Shown: in pieces, positions 17,908 through 26,152 of the stretch
How positions within the stretch are numbered: position 1 is the stretch's first letter
Layout of the letters: every line of letters begins with the position of its first letter
Source: Gammaproteobacteria bacterium
Lineage (GTDB): Bacteria > Pseudomonadota > Gammaproteobacteria > Natronospirales > REEB76
Length of the DNA stretch: 64,000 nt
Direction of reading: 5' to 3'
Assembly: GCA_027315405.1 (NCBI GenBank)
Contig: DAHUYB010000097.1
Coordinates: forward strand, 1 to 64,000
Made by a program: the position numbers and the translations under genes
Notes under the pieces: generated by a model
Seen by the model: only the letters and a program-made list of their open reading frames with translations
Told to the model about the DNA's origin: nothing
Databases searched by the model: none

Positions 17908-19052
17908 ACCCGCGGCTGGTCGCACATGTGGACATGGATGCGTTTTACGCTGCCGTGGAGCAACACGATAATCCGCAACTTAAGGGCCGCGCTGTCATTG
18001 TGGGCGGTCCGAGCCGGCGCGGCGTCGTCTGCGCCGCCAGTTATGAAGCACGGACGTTCGGTGTGCACTCGGCCATGCCTATGTATGAAGCCCAGCGGCG
18101 CTGTCCTGACGGCGTTTATTTGCCGGTGCGCATGTCGCGTTACCGGGAAATTTCCTCAACCGTATTCGATTGTTTCACGGAATTCACGCCATGCATCGAA
18201 GGCCTGTCCCTGGACGAGGCATTTCTCGATCTGAGTGACAGTTTGCAAGCCCACGCTCCGCTCATGCTCGGCCGCCGCATCAAGCAGCGCATCCGCGCCC
18301 GTACCGGTCTCGCTGCCTCCGTGGGTCTTGGCCCCAACAAACTGGTGGCGAAAATCGCTTGCGAGCGCGGCAAACCCGACGGCCTTCTGTATATACCCCT
18401 TGAGCGGGTGCGCGAAAGTCTCGATCCTTTGCCGGTTACCACCCTCTGGGGTATCGGCCCGCGCAGTGGCGCGCAACTGCAACAGACCGGCATCCACACC
18501 ATCCGGGATTTACGGCTCGCTCCACAACAACTGGTTCAGGCTTTGTTCGGCAATCAATCACGCTTCTTCCAATTGCTGGCTTCCGGCCATGACGAACGTG
18601 CTGTCGGCGGGAGTGGGCGTGAACGCTCCGTGAGCCACGAAACCACCTTCGAACGGGACCTGACCGACCTGCAGACCCTCACCCATGAATTACGCCCGCT
18701 TACCGAGGGGCTGTGCGCCAGTCTGCGTCACCATGACCTGCAACCCAATACCTTGGTGCTTAAGCTGCGCACCGCGGATTTCCGCCGCCACGCCCGTCAA
18801 CGGCGTTTTACCCCACCCGACAACAGCTTCGCGGTACTTTGGCCGCTGGCCAAGTCGCTGCTGGGCGAATGGTTAAGGGATAATTCCGGTCAGGCTTTAC
18901 GGCTCATCGGCGTGGGAGCTCGGGATTTCGCGGCCAGCGACCAACTTGGTCTATTCGAGGATGGCTTGAAGCGTAACCACCGGCTAGATGCCACTGCCGA
19001 TGCGGTGCGCGAGCGTTTCGGGGAGCATGCACTCCGTCGCGGCATGCCGTGA
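17904..19052 (+). CDS. dinB: DNA polymerase IV (Y family)
   Basis: A 382-aa error-prone translesion polymerase. Family landmarks are HVDMDAFYAAVE with catalytic Asp residues at the N-terminus, the YEAR segment, GLSLDEAFLDLS with the SDE metal-binding set, and the helix-hairpin-helix GIGPRSGAQLQQTGI. The little-finger domain follows, ending QLGLFED, which resembles the beta-clamp-binding QLxLF peptide. The open frame extends upstream to 17532, but only the part from ATG 17904 is family-like. I see no clear LexA box. Confidence 0.95.
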   Translation: MNPRLVAHVDMDAFYAAVEQHDNPQLKGRAVIVGGPSRRGVVCAASYEARTFGVHSAMPMYEAQRRCPDGVYLPVRMSRYREISSTVFDCFTEFTPCIEGLSLDEAFLDLSDSLQAHAPLMLGRRIKQRIRARTGLAASVGLGPNKLVAKIACERGKPDGLLYIPLERVRESLDPLPVTTLWGIGPRSGAQLQQTGIHTIRDLRLAPQQLVQALFGNQSRFFQLLASGHDERAVGGSGRERSVSHETTFERDLTDLQTLTHELRPLTEGLCASLRHHDLQPNTLVLKLRTADFRRHARQRRFTPPDNSFAVLWPLAKSLLGEWLRDNSGQALRLIGVGARDFAASDQLGLFEDGLKRNHRLDATADAVRERFGEHALRRGMP

Positions 19053-19078
19053 CATACGCAATAAGGCATCATTAATCC

Positions 19079-20680
19079 ATGTACGCCGCTTATTTCGGTC
19101 TCAGTGACAAGCCTTTCAGCATCACCCCGGACCCACGTTATCTGTTTCTCTCGGGCCGGCACACGGAAGCGCTCGCGCATCTCTTATACGGCGTCACCGA
19201 GAGCGGCGGTTTTATCCAGCTCACCGGCGAGGTTGGCACCGGCAAGACCACGCTGATTCGCAGCTTGCTCGAGAAACTGCCGGACACTGTGGACGCGGCG
19301 CTCATCATCAATCCGCGTGTGAGTATCCCGGAATTCCTGCGCAGCATCTGCCGTGAACTGCATATCGCCTGTACACCGCAACAAAGTCCCCAGGAACTCA
19401 TTGATGCGCTCAACGCGCATCTGCTGGAAGTCCACGCTAAAGGCCGGCGAGTAGTGCTCATCATCGATGAAGCCCAGGCCCTGACTGGGGAGGTGCTGGA
19501 ACAGGTGCGGCTGCTGACCAATCTCGAAACCAGCCGCCAGAAACTCCTGCAGATTATCCTGGTGGGCCAGCCGGAATTGCGCGAATTGCTGGCGCGCACG
19601 GAACTACGCCAGCTGGCGCAACGCATCACCGGCCGCTACCACCTGGAACCGCTGTCACCGAAGGAGACCCGCGCCTATGTGCATCACCGCCTGGATGTGG
19701 CGGGTGCCATTGCTCCGATCTTCACCCTCTCGGGGTTGCGCGCCGTGCAGCGCGTGACCGCCGGCATCCCGCGGCTTATCAACATTATTTGTGACCGCGC
19801 CTTGCTGGGCGCATTTACCCGTGAACTCCGCCAGGTGGATGCCGGCCTGGTACGGCACGCGGCCCGCGAGGTGCTGGAAAGCAAGCCCGCCGGCGGCAAC
19901 CGCAAGACCCTGGCTTGGCTCGGCGCCTTGGCGGTGATCCTGCTGTCGGCCGTCACGGTACTGGCCGCCATCGGCCATCTGGGCGGCCTGCCGCCGGACA
20001 CGCAGTCAGTGCCTGCAAAAACAGCCGCCAGAGCGGCCCCCAAATCCGCACCCGCCATCAGCGCCAGCGCCTGGCTCGCGGATGCCACCCATCCCACCGA
20101 TACCGACACCGCCTTCAACACTTTATTCTCCCTGTGGGGCATGCACTACAACCCCGGCGGCGCCGGCAGTGGCTGCGAAGAAGCGCAAGCCGCAGGCTTG
20201 CGCTGTTTGTACCGTAAAGGCACCTGGAACAACCTGCGCAGTTTCGACCGTCCGGCCATCATCACGCTCACGGATGCCCAGGGCATTCTGCACCAAGTGG
20301 TGGTAACCGCACTCGATACGACAAGCGCCACACTGCAGGCAGGCAGCGTCCGCATGCGCTTCCCCATCAGTGAACTGGACCCGTTGTGGTACGGCGATTA
20401 CCTGTTGCTGTGGAAACCAAACCCCAATGCACCACTGCCACTCAAGCCCGGTATGATCGGAACCGCGGTGAGCTGGCTGCGCACGCAATTAGCGACGCTG
20501 GAACATACGCCGGATTCCGGAAGTACAATTTATGACGCCAACTTGATCACCGCGGTGAAACAATTTCAGGCATCGCAACATTTAAGGGTGGATGGTATCG
20601 CCGGCGAAGAAACCCTGATCCATCTCAACACCGCCTTGAACGTGCCCGGCACGCCGCATCTCACGTCACCGGGGGACTGA
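19079..20680 (+). CDS. gspA: General secretion pathway ATPase GspA/ExeA
   Basis: 533 aa. The N-terminal AAA+ ATPase (Walker A GEVGTGKTT at about 50-58, Walker B VVLIIDEAQ) begins with the typical MYAAYFGLSDKPFSITPDPRYLF-like region of ExeA proteins. A membrane helix follows (about 280-298), then a periplasmic part ending in a peptidoglycan-binding domain (about 460-520). With GspB it remodels peptidoglycan to let the type II secretin assemble. The gspB gene starts two bases after its stop. No secretin or other T2SS genes lie nearby. Confidence 0.9.
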   Translation: MYAAYFGLSDKPFSITPDPRYLFLSGRHTEALAHLLYGVTESGGFIQLTGEVGTGKTTLIRSLLEKLPDTVDAALIINPRVSIPEFLRSICRELHIACTPQQSPQELIDALNAHLLEVHAKGRRVVLIIDEAQALTGEVLEQVRLLTNLETSRQKLLQIILVGQPELRELLARTELRQLAQRITGRYHLEPLSPKETRAYVHHRLDVAGAIAPIFTLSGLRAVQRVTAGIPRLINIICDRALLGAFTRELRQVDAGLVRHAAREVLESKPAGGNRKTLAWLGALAVILLSAVTVLAAIGHLGGLPPDTQSVPAKTAARAAPKSAPAISASAWLADATHPTDTDTAFNTLFSLWGMHYNPGGAGSGCEEAQAAGLRCLYRKGTWNNLRSFDRPAIITLTDAQGILHQVVVTALDTTSATLQAGSVRMRFPISELDPLWYGDYLLLWKPNPNAPLPLKPGMIGTAVSWLRTQLATLEHTPDSGSTIYDANLITAVKQFQASQHLRVDGIAGEETLIHLNTALNVPGTPHLTSPGD

Positions 20681-20682
20681 GC

Positions 20683-21387
20683 ATGTCGCTGATCCTCGAT
20701 GCCCTGCGCAAATCGGAACGCACCCGCCAACAGACCCTCACCGGCCAGGTGAGCACCGCCGATATTGCGGCCGCGCGCCCGCGCATTCCGGTACCGTGGG
20801 CCACACTCATCGGTTTATTGCTGGTCACCAATGCCATCGTCCTGGCGATCATCGTGTGGCGCACTCCTGCGGACCGTTCCGCATCAAACGCGGTTGCAAC
20901 CCGGATACCGATCAAGACGTCCTCGGCGGTGGCGCCCGCGCCTGCTTATCATCCTGAAATACGCTCGTTGGCTGCGGAGGCCGCAGGAATCAACTCTGCT
21001 GGCACGGCGACCACCACGGCCGGGCCTCCAGCCGCACTCCCGGCAAATTCGGTGGCAACCGCGCTGTCCGCTACACCGGCAGCCACACCGTCGTCCGCCC
21101 TGGGGCCGGCGATAAGCACGCCACTCAGTTCGCCTATCGCCGGCGCATCAGCTGACGATGCACCACCCCTCGACAGCCTGCCCCTGGCATTTCAGCAATC
21201 ACTGCCGCCGCTGCATCTGGATGTGCACGGCTACGCGCGCAACCCCGCCGATCGCTTCGTGGTCATCAATATGCAGCGCTACATGACCGGCGACACCCTC
21301 AAGGAGGGTCCGAAGATAATCGCCATCACGCTCCAGGGAGTTGTCCTGGATTACGACGGCCGGAGATTTCTCCTGCCGCGACTCTGA
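20683..21387 (+). CDS. gspB: General secretion pathway protein GspB/ExeB
   Basis: A 234-aa partner of GspA. It begins MSLILDALRKSERTRQ, typical of the family. A membrane helix lies at about 40-60, followed by an Ala/Pro/Thr-rich periplasmic linker (about 75-165). The conserved C-terminal domain reads LHLDVHGYARNPADRFVVIN ... GDTLKEGPKI ... GVVLDYDGRRFLLP. It links the ATPase to the secretin in the periplasm. It is tightly coupled to gspA. Confidence 0.9.
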   Translation: MSLILDALRKSERTRQQTLTGQVSTADIAAARPRIPVPWATLIGLLLVTNAIVLAIIVWRTPADRSASNAVATRIPIKTSSAVAPAPAYHPEIRSLAAEAAGINSAGTATTTAGPPAALPANSVATALSATPAATPSSALGPAISTPLSSPIAGASADDAPPLDSLPLAFQQSLPPLHLDVHGYARNPADRFVVINMQRYMTGDTLKEGPKIIAITLQGVVLDYDGRRFLLPRL

Positions 21388-21627
21388 CTTCATCACCGGC
21401 GGCGAACCTGCCACACCGGGTTCGTTGCAGAATAACAAGCAATCATTTCCTTGACTTGATATGCCCGGCCGGTATTTTGCCTGGAGTTTATTCACGCAGC
21501 ATTTCTCATTTAAAAACCTGTGCTCGTGAAAAAACAGAAATGAATCAGAGTTATTTCTGCTTTTGTTAAGCACAGCCGCCTGAGAATGGACTAAAACTAG
21601 TGCAGACATACCATTGGAGCATGCGTC
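21388..21627. other. 240-bp intergenic region after gspB
   Basis: AT-richer than its surroundings. A weak 6-base hairpin (CGAACC/GGTTCG, about 21406-21424) follows gspB without a T run. I see no gene or clear promoter consensus. Confidence 0.3.
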
Positions 21628-22239
21628 ATGAAAACGAGAAAACACACTAATCCACGGATTCTACTGTTGCTAAGCACAATATTCGGCCTAGCACTCGCGG
21701 CGACCACCACCTGTAGTTCCGCGCAAGACAATACCGAGAACCAAGCCGCTCAGTATGACAATATTGTTATGTACTTGGGTAAAGTCGAGGTACGTGGCCA
21801 GGAAAACATCATTAAAACTCTGCAAGCAATAAAAGTGGGTTTGCAGCAACCTTATTCCACTGATCCAAAACTGGCTAATGTGGTGGTCTGCCGCCTGCAG
21901 GATGCGGCCGGCAGCCATCTTAAGCAATGGCTGACCTGCGGTACTAACCGCAATTTGGCTGCCAACCGGGGCTACCTGCAAACAGCGATGCTGGTGACCG
22001 CACAAGATACTGACGCCGGCCAAGATGGCGGTGATCCCGGCAGCATCACCTGCGCCACCAGCGGCTGTTATACCGAGGAGTTTTCCGTTTTCAATGAAGC
22101 ACTCGAAAGTCTGCCGGGGCAATACCTGCACACCTTGGTTAATGAGGCGGGATTACGCTCGCTGCTGCAAAAAATTCCCTATCCCGCTGCGCAGCAAACT
22201 CCAAGTTCCGCGCCCACCACCACTACCCACCACCCATGA
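21628..22239 (+). CDS. Secreted protein of unknown function
   Basis: 203 aa with a signal peptide (cleavage near CSSAQ at about 32) and four cysteines in the mature part that could form disulfides. The C-terminal tail is Pro/Thr/His-rich. The segment ALESLPGQYLHTL recalls ALEAVFPGQYLDT in the small envelope protein at 3958-4440. The stop overlaps the start of the next gene (ATGA), so the two are an operon. No family is recognised. Confidence 0.6.
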   Translation: MKTRKHTNPRILLLLSTIFGLALAATTTCSSAQDNTENQAAQYDNIVMYLGKVEVRGQENIIKTLQAIKVGLQQPYSTDPKLANVVVCRLQDAAGSHLKQWLTCGTNRNLAANRGYLQTAMLVTAQDTDAGQDGGDPGSITCATSGCYTEEFSVFNEALESLPGQYLHTLVNEAGLRSLLQKIPYPAAQQTPSSAPTTTTHHP

Positions 22240-22742
22240 AAACCCAACACCATGCCCTATGGATCGCGATCCTGTGGGGCGGATTCGTGGCCGGCACCAT
22301 TGACATCGGCGCCGCGGCTTTGATCAACTGGCTCAGCCCTGTCACGATCCTGCATGCCATCGCCAGCGGCTTGCTGGGGAAAACGTCATTTAATGAGGGT
22401 GCGCCTGCGGCAATCCTGGGGCTGGGGTTGCAATGGGGGATGTCACTCATCATCGCGGGCCTGTTCGTCGCCGCTGCACGCCGATTGCCGGCGCTCACAC
22501 GGCGCTGGATAGCCAGCGGTAGCGGTTATGGGGTGGTGATTTTCCTGGTAATGAACTATGTCGTGGTGCCGCTATCGGCAGCGCCGTGGAATCCGTGGAA
22601 ACGGCATATCAGCGTCGAAAAGTTCATCGAAAATCTTCTGGCCATGATCCTGTTTGGCTTGATCGTCGCCTTATGCGCGCGTTATTTTACTTACAGGAAC
22701 GCAGCCAGCCACGGTGAGAAGGCAGCGGCTTCTCCAGCCTGA
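22236..22742 (+). CDS. Four-helix inner-membrane protein, unknown
   Basis: 168 aa with four clear membrane helices (about 8-30, 62-84, 94-114, 132-152). It starts inside the stop of the secreted protein gene, so translation is coupled. The layout with GGFVAGTIDIGAA near the start and WNPWKRH between helices resembles small uncharacterised proteobacterial membrane proteins. No catalytic motif is seen. Confidence 0.65.
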   Translation: MKTQHHALWIAILWGGFVAGTIDIGAAALINWLSPVTILHAIASGLLGKTSFNEGAPAAILGLGLQWGMSLIIAGLFVAAARRLPALTRRWIASGSGYGVVIFLVMNYVVVPLSAAPWNPWKRHISVEKFIENLLAMILFGLIVALCARYFTYRNAASHGEKAAASPA

Positions 22743-22786
22743 TTTACCCTGTCGGCAAGTTCATTCTCAGAAACTCCTGGCGCTCG

Positions 22787-23128
22787 CTACTGCCAGGTAT
22801 TCTCGAAGCACAGCCAGTCAAGTTTATCTCTACCGGCGACATAGGCTTCCTCGATATCCGCGTTGGTGAAATGCACATCCGGTTCCTTCTGACGGACCGC
22901 CAAGGCTTCCAACAGTGGCCGGTATGAAGCACGCGGGAAATCCAGCAAGGTATTGGCGGCGCACAAGCGTAAATCCCAATCTTCCTTTTCGTCCGTCACC
23001 AGCCGGGCGAGCCAGTCGAGCGCGGCGTTGAGCGCCGCGGCGGTAAAATGGCAAAGTGGCAATAGATATGCTGTCCACTGGTAAACTGATAAACGCCCTG
23101 TCTGTTCAAATAACGAAAGCTCAATCAT
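22787..23128 (-). pseudogene. Fragment of an uncharacterised helical (DUF1186/HEAT-like) protein
   Basis: The 113-residue frame has a protein-like last 80 residues (alternating helices: ALDWLARLVTDEKEDWDLR, LDFPRASYRPLLEAL, FTNADIEEAYVAGRDKLDWL). Its first 30 residues are poor, and its start codon overlaps the start codon of the opposite GST gene by two bases, leaving no ribosome site or promoter. It most likely represents the 3' part of a gene that lost its 5' end. The DUF1186-like label is tentative. Confidence 0.4.
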
Positions 23129-23736
23129 GAAACTGTACTACTCGCCGTTATCCTCCAACTCTCACAAGGTGCGCATTGCGGCCGCACTCCTTGGCATCAA
23201 GCTTGATTTGCAGAACCTGGAGTTGCCCAAGGGCGAGCAGCGCAGGCCCGAATATCTGGCCATCAATCCCATGGGCAAGGTGCCGGTGCTGGTGGATGGT
23301 GATTTCGTGCTGCCCGAGTCCGCCGCCATCATGATTTATCTGGCCGAGTCCAAACCGGACAACACACTGTATCCCGCGGAGCGACGTGCACGCGCCGAGG
23401 TCAACCGCTGGCTGTTCTGGGCCGCCAATCACTGGGCCCCGGCCATCGCGGCACTGGCGTTCGAGAAAGTCTTGAAGCCGCGGTTTTTCAACGGCGAGCC
23501 CGATCCGGTACAGATCAAGCGCCAGGAAGACCTGACTCAGGGTTTCTCCAAAGTGCTCAGTGAGCATCTGGCAAAACGTCAATGGGTCGCCGGCGATACC
23601 TTGACACTGGCCGATATTGCGATCGCCGCCGCCTTTGCAACTGCCAATCCAGTCGTGGCCCCACATTGCCGCCTGGTTCGCGCGTATCCAGGCGTTGCCC
23701 GCGTGGCAGGCCAACTTGCCGCCCAAAATGTCTTAG
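23127..23736 (+). pseudogene. Glutathione S-transferase, frameshifted near the C-terminus
   Basis: The N-terminal thioredoxin-fold domain (MKLYYSPLSSNSHKVRIAAA ... MGKVPVLVDGDFVLPESAAI, with the ES motif binding glutathione) and most of the helical domain are intact. After ADIAIAAAFATA (about 23640) the reading frame loses family character. The +1 frame resumes it as WPHIAAWFARIQALPAWQA and stops at 23736. One extra base between about 23640 and 23660 explains this. Read as it stands, the protein runs on to 23918 with an unrelated tail that crosses a toxin remnant. It could be a real mutation or a sequencing error. Confidence 0.8.
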
Positions 23737-23851
23737 CCGTAAGGTGCCAATGGATGGAGACCCGAATACTCTGGCTTGCACTTCCCGTGGCCGTGAGCTG
23801 GACCCGAAGATACTTTCACATTAGCCAGACGCCGGAACCAGAAAACGCCTG

Positions 23852-24134
23852 CTACTGCGCCTTCCCCCAATCCGCAAGCGTCATCACGGCGCCCGCGCTC
23901 GCTGTTCTGCTTGCATAGCGAACGTCCCTGGTTACCAACACGCCTTGCTCACTCAGAGCCAAGGCGTGATAAGCCGCATCGTAGAACGTGACGCCGAACC
24001 AGGGTATTGCCCACCTCGTACAGCCACAACGAAGGTACTTTAAGCAGGAGTTTCCCGTTACTTACGGTTTCACGCAGTGCCAAGGCGGCCTGCATGTCTT
24101 CTCCCCCCGTCGGATCGGACACAACGATCTTCAC
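23852..24134 (-). pseudogene. Degenerate PIN-domain (VapC-like) toxin
   Basis: The minus strand from GTG 24134 reads MKIVVSDP, then ALALRETVSNGKLLLKVPSL and WLYEVGNTLVRR, a PIN-domain N-half that lacks the usual first acidic loop. At about 23991-24000 the frame shifts and continues as VTFYDAAYHALALSEQGVLV, TRDVRYASRTASAGAVMTL and ADWGKAQ, the canonical PIN C-terminus with its acidic residues. Roughly 45 middle residues are missing, so the ribonuclease toxin cannot be functional. Its start overlaps the stop of the antitoxin remnant, the normal vapBC arrangement. Confidence 0.8.
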
Positions 24135-24292
24135 AGCGCGCGCTCCCGCTCCTCACGCACCCAAGCGGCAGAGACCGGGGGTAACGCGTTACGCAGTGCA
24201 TCCATCTTGCGGGCTGCATCGCACCGCTTGTGCTTACACAGCCACTCTGTTAACGCATGGTTAACCACGCGGCTGCGTTCGCCCTTGCCCAC
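24131..24292 (-). pseudogene. Antitoxin remnant of a VapBC-like module
   Basis: The minus frame reads VGKGERSRVVNHALTEWL, then an Arg/Lys-rich helix, ALPPVSAAWVREERERAL and stop. This is the second half of a ribbon-helix-helix type antitoxin; related proteins have LKxxVGKGERSRFVNEAL and a C-terminal PPVSxxxWxREDRE. Upstream the frame stays open to 24370, but the expected N-terminal strand is absent and no ATG is present in frame. Its TGA overlaps the toxin GTG. With the broken toxin next door, the whole module is dead. Confidence 0.65.
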
Positions 24293-24378
24293 CTGCTTCA
24301 GGGCACGCCATATTAGTGTGTAATTGATTACATACCAATCAGGTGCGCCTTCAAGATCAAGACGGCCGGGTTATCGGA

Positions 24379-25956
24379 TCAAAAACTCCCGGCGTTTGCC
24401 GCGGCCCAAGGCTTCATATACTGCTCCGGCGCCCGACCTTCGAGGATATCCCCGGTCTCCAGATACGGATACAGTTCGCGGTAAGTTTTAATTTCCGTGA
24501 GGGATAAGCGGCGGTTGAGAAGTTCCGGCTTGAGCTGGCTGGGATCGGTGAGTCCCGCGGCCGCCAGCACCCACATGAAATGCCGGACGGTGTTGTGGTG
24601 GTAGTTGCAGACGCGCTGGGCCTTGTCTTTGACTACCAACCCTTGCACACGCGACGGATCTTGGGTGGCGACGCCGGTGGGACAGGTATTGTTATGACAG
24701 CGGCGCGCCTGAATGCAGCCGAGCGCGAACATCATGCCGCGCGCCGAGTTGCACAGATCCGCGCCCATGGCGATCTTGGCCGCCACATCGAAACCACTGA
24801 TGATTTTGCCGCTGGCCATGACGCGAATTTCCGTTCGCAAGCCGGTGCCCACCAGCGCGTTGTGCACGAAGATCAGGGCATCCAGCAGCGGCGTGCCCAT
24901 GAAGTCGGAGAGTTCCTGGGGCGCAGCGCCGGTGCCGCCCTCGCCGCCGTCCACGGTAATGAAATCCACCAGAATTTTGCTCTCCAGCATGGCCTTGAGG
25001 ATGGCCATGAACTGATCCTGCCGGCCGAGACAGAGTTTGAAACCCACCGGTTTGCCGCCGCTCATTTCCCGCAACTGCTGCACCCATTCCAGCATTCCGC
25101 GCGGTGTGGAAAAGGCGCTGTGGTAGGGCGGCGAGTCCACGTCCTTGCCCATGGGCACGCCGCGCGCCTCGGCGATGTCGCGGCTGACTTTCGCCGCCGG
25201 CAGGATGCCGCCGCCGCCCGGCTTGGCGCCCTGGGAAAGTTTAATGGCGATCATCTTTACGTTGTCGAGGGTGGCGTGTTCCCGGTACTGAACAGCATCG
25301 AATTTTCCGTCGTGCGCGCGGCAACCGAAGTAGCCGGTGCCCAGTTCCCAGATGAGATCGCCGCCGGCTTTCAGGTGATAGTGGCTGATGCCGCCTTCAC
25401 CGGTATCGTGGGCGAAACCACCGAGCTTGGCGCCGGAGTTGAGCGCCTGGATGGCGTTGGCGGACAGCGAGCCGAAACTCATGGCGGAAATGTTGAAATG
25501 CGAAGCCATATACGGCCGGGCACACTGGCTACCGCCGATTTTTACACGCGGTTCCTGCTGCTGGGGCCAGAGTGCGGTGATGGAATGGTTGATCCATTCG
25601 TAGCCGCTGCGGTAGACGTTCTCAATGGTGCCAAAGGGGTGCACCAACCCCACGTTTTTGGCACGCTCGTACACCATCTCGCGCTGCTCGCGGGCAAATG
25701 GCAGGCCTTCCATGTCGCCTTCGATGAAGTACTGGCGTATCTGGGCATGCATGTCCTCAAAGGCGTAGCGGAAATGGCCGAAGATCGGATAGTTGCGCAG
25801 GATGGTGTGATGCGCCTGGGTTATATCGTAGATGGTGAGCACTACCAAGGCGCCCATAATGATGAACAACCACCAGAACGGATGCCAGAAGGCACCGATG
25901 ACGGCGATGGAAATCAACAATACCAACAGCACAATACAGACGTTACTTTTTTTCAT
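24379..25956 (-). CDS. FMN-binding glutamate synthase-like protein with N-terminal membrane anchor
   Basis: 525 aa. One or two membrane helices (about 5-45) precede a full glutamate-synthase central/FMN domain. Typical stretches are FNISAMSFGSLS, HDTGEGGISHYHLK, KLSQGAKPGGGGILPA, ITVDGGEGGTGAAPQ and the cluster-binding CIQARRCHNNTCPTGVATQ. There is no amidotransferase domain, so it would need ammonia or a partner, or act on another substrate. Many proteobacteria carry such a stand-alone, membrane-anchored form of unknown role. It is divergent from the PleD-like gene. Confidence 0.88.
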   Translation of the reverse strand: MKKSNVCIVLLVLLISIAVIGAFWHPFWWLFIIMGALVVLTIYDITQAHHTILRNYPIFGHFRYAFEDMHAQIRQYFIEGDMEGLPFAREQREMVYERAKNVGLVHPFGTIENVYRSGYEWINHSITALWPQQQEPRVKIGGSQCARPYMASHFNISAMSFGSLSANAIQALNSGAKLGGFAHDTGEGGISHYHLKAGGDLIWELGTGYFGCRAHDGKFDAVQYREHATLDNVKMIAIKLSQGAKPGGGGILPAAKVSRDIAEARGVPMGKDVDSPPYHSAFSTPRGMLEWVQQLREMSGGKPVGFKLCLGRQDQFMAILKAMLESKILVDFITVDGGEGGTGAAPQELSDFMGTPLLDALIFVHNALVGTGLRTEIRVMASGKIISGFDVAAKIAMGADLCNSARGMMFALGCIQARRCHNNTCPTGVATQDPSRVQGLVVKDKAQRVCNYHHNTVRHFMWVLAAAGLTDPSQLKPELLNRRLSLTEIKTYRELYPYLETGDILEGRAPEQYMKPWAAANAGSF

Positions 25957-26152
25957 ACGGAGCCTTTACCGGGAAAGAGCGTGGTCGTGCCGCTTCGGTG
26001 ATAACCGGGCGGCACAGCATCCACTACCGAGGGGCCTGGATTATACGCCGGCAGCCCGAAAATTCGGCTCCGAGGGCCGCATCGTGCCGGCGACGGTGCG
26101 GGCGAGTACACTGCTGTTGATTGCTGCCACCATTGAATGGCTGCCCACGAGC

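Noticed and set aside
24580-26001. 473-codon open frame antisense to the glutamate-synthase-like gene
   Set aside because: It mirrors a GC-rich real gene, is His/Ala/Gly-rich without domains, and has no ribosome site.
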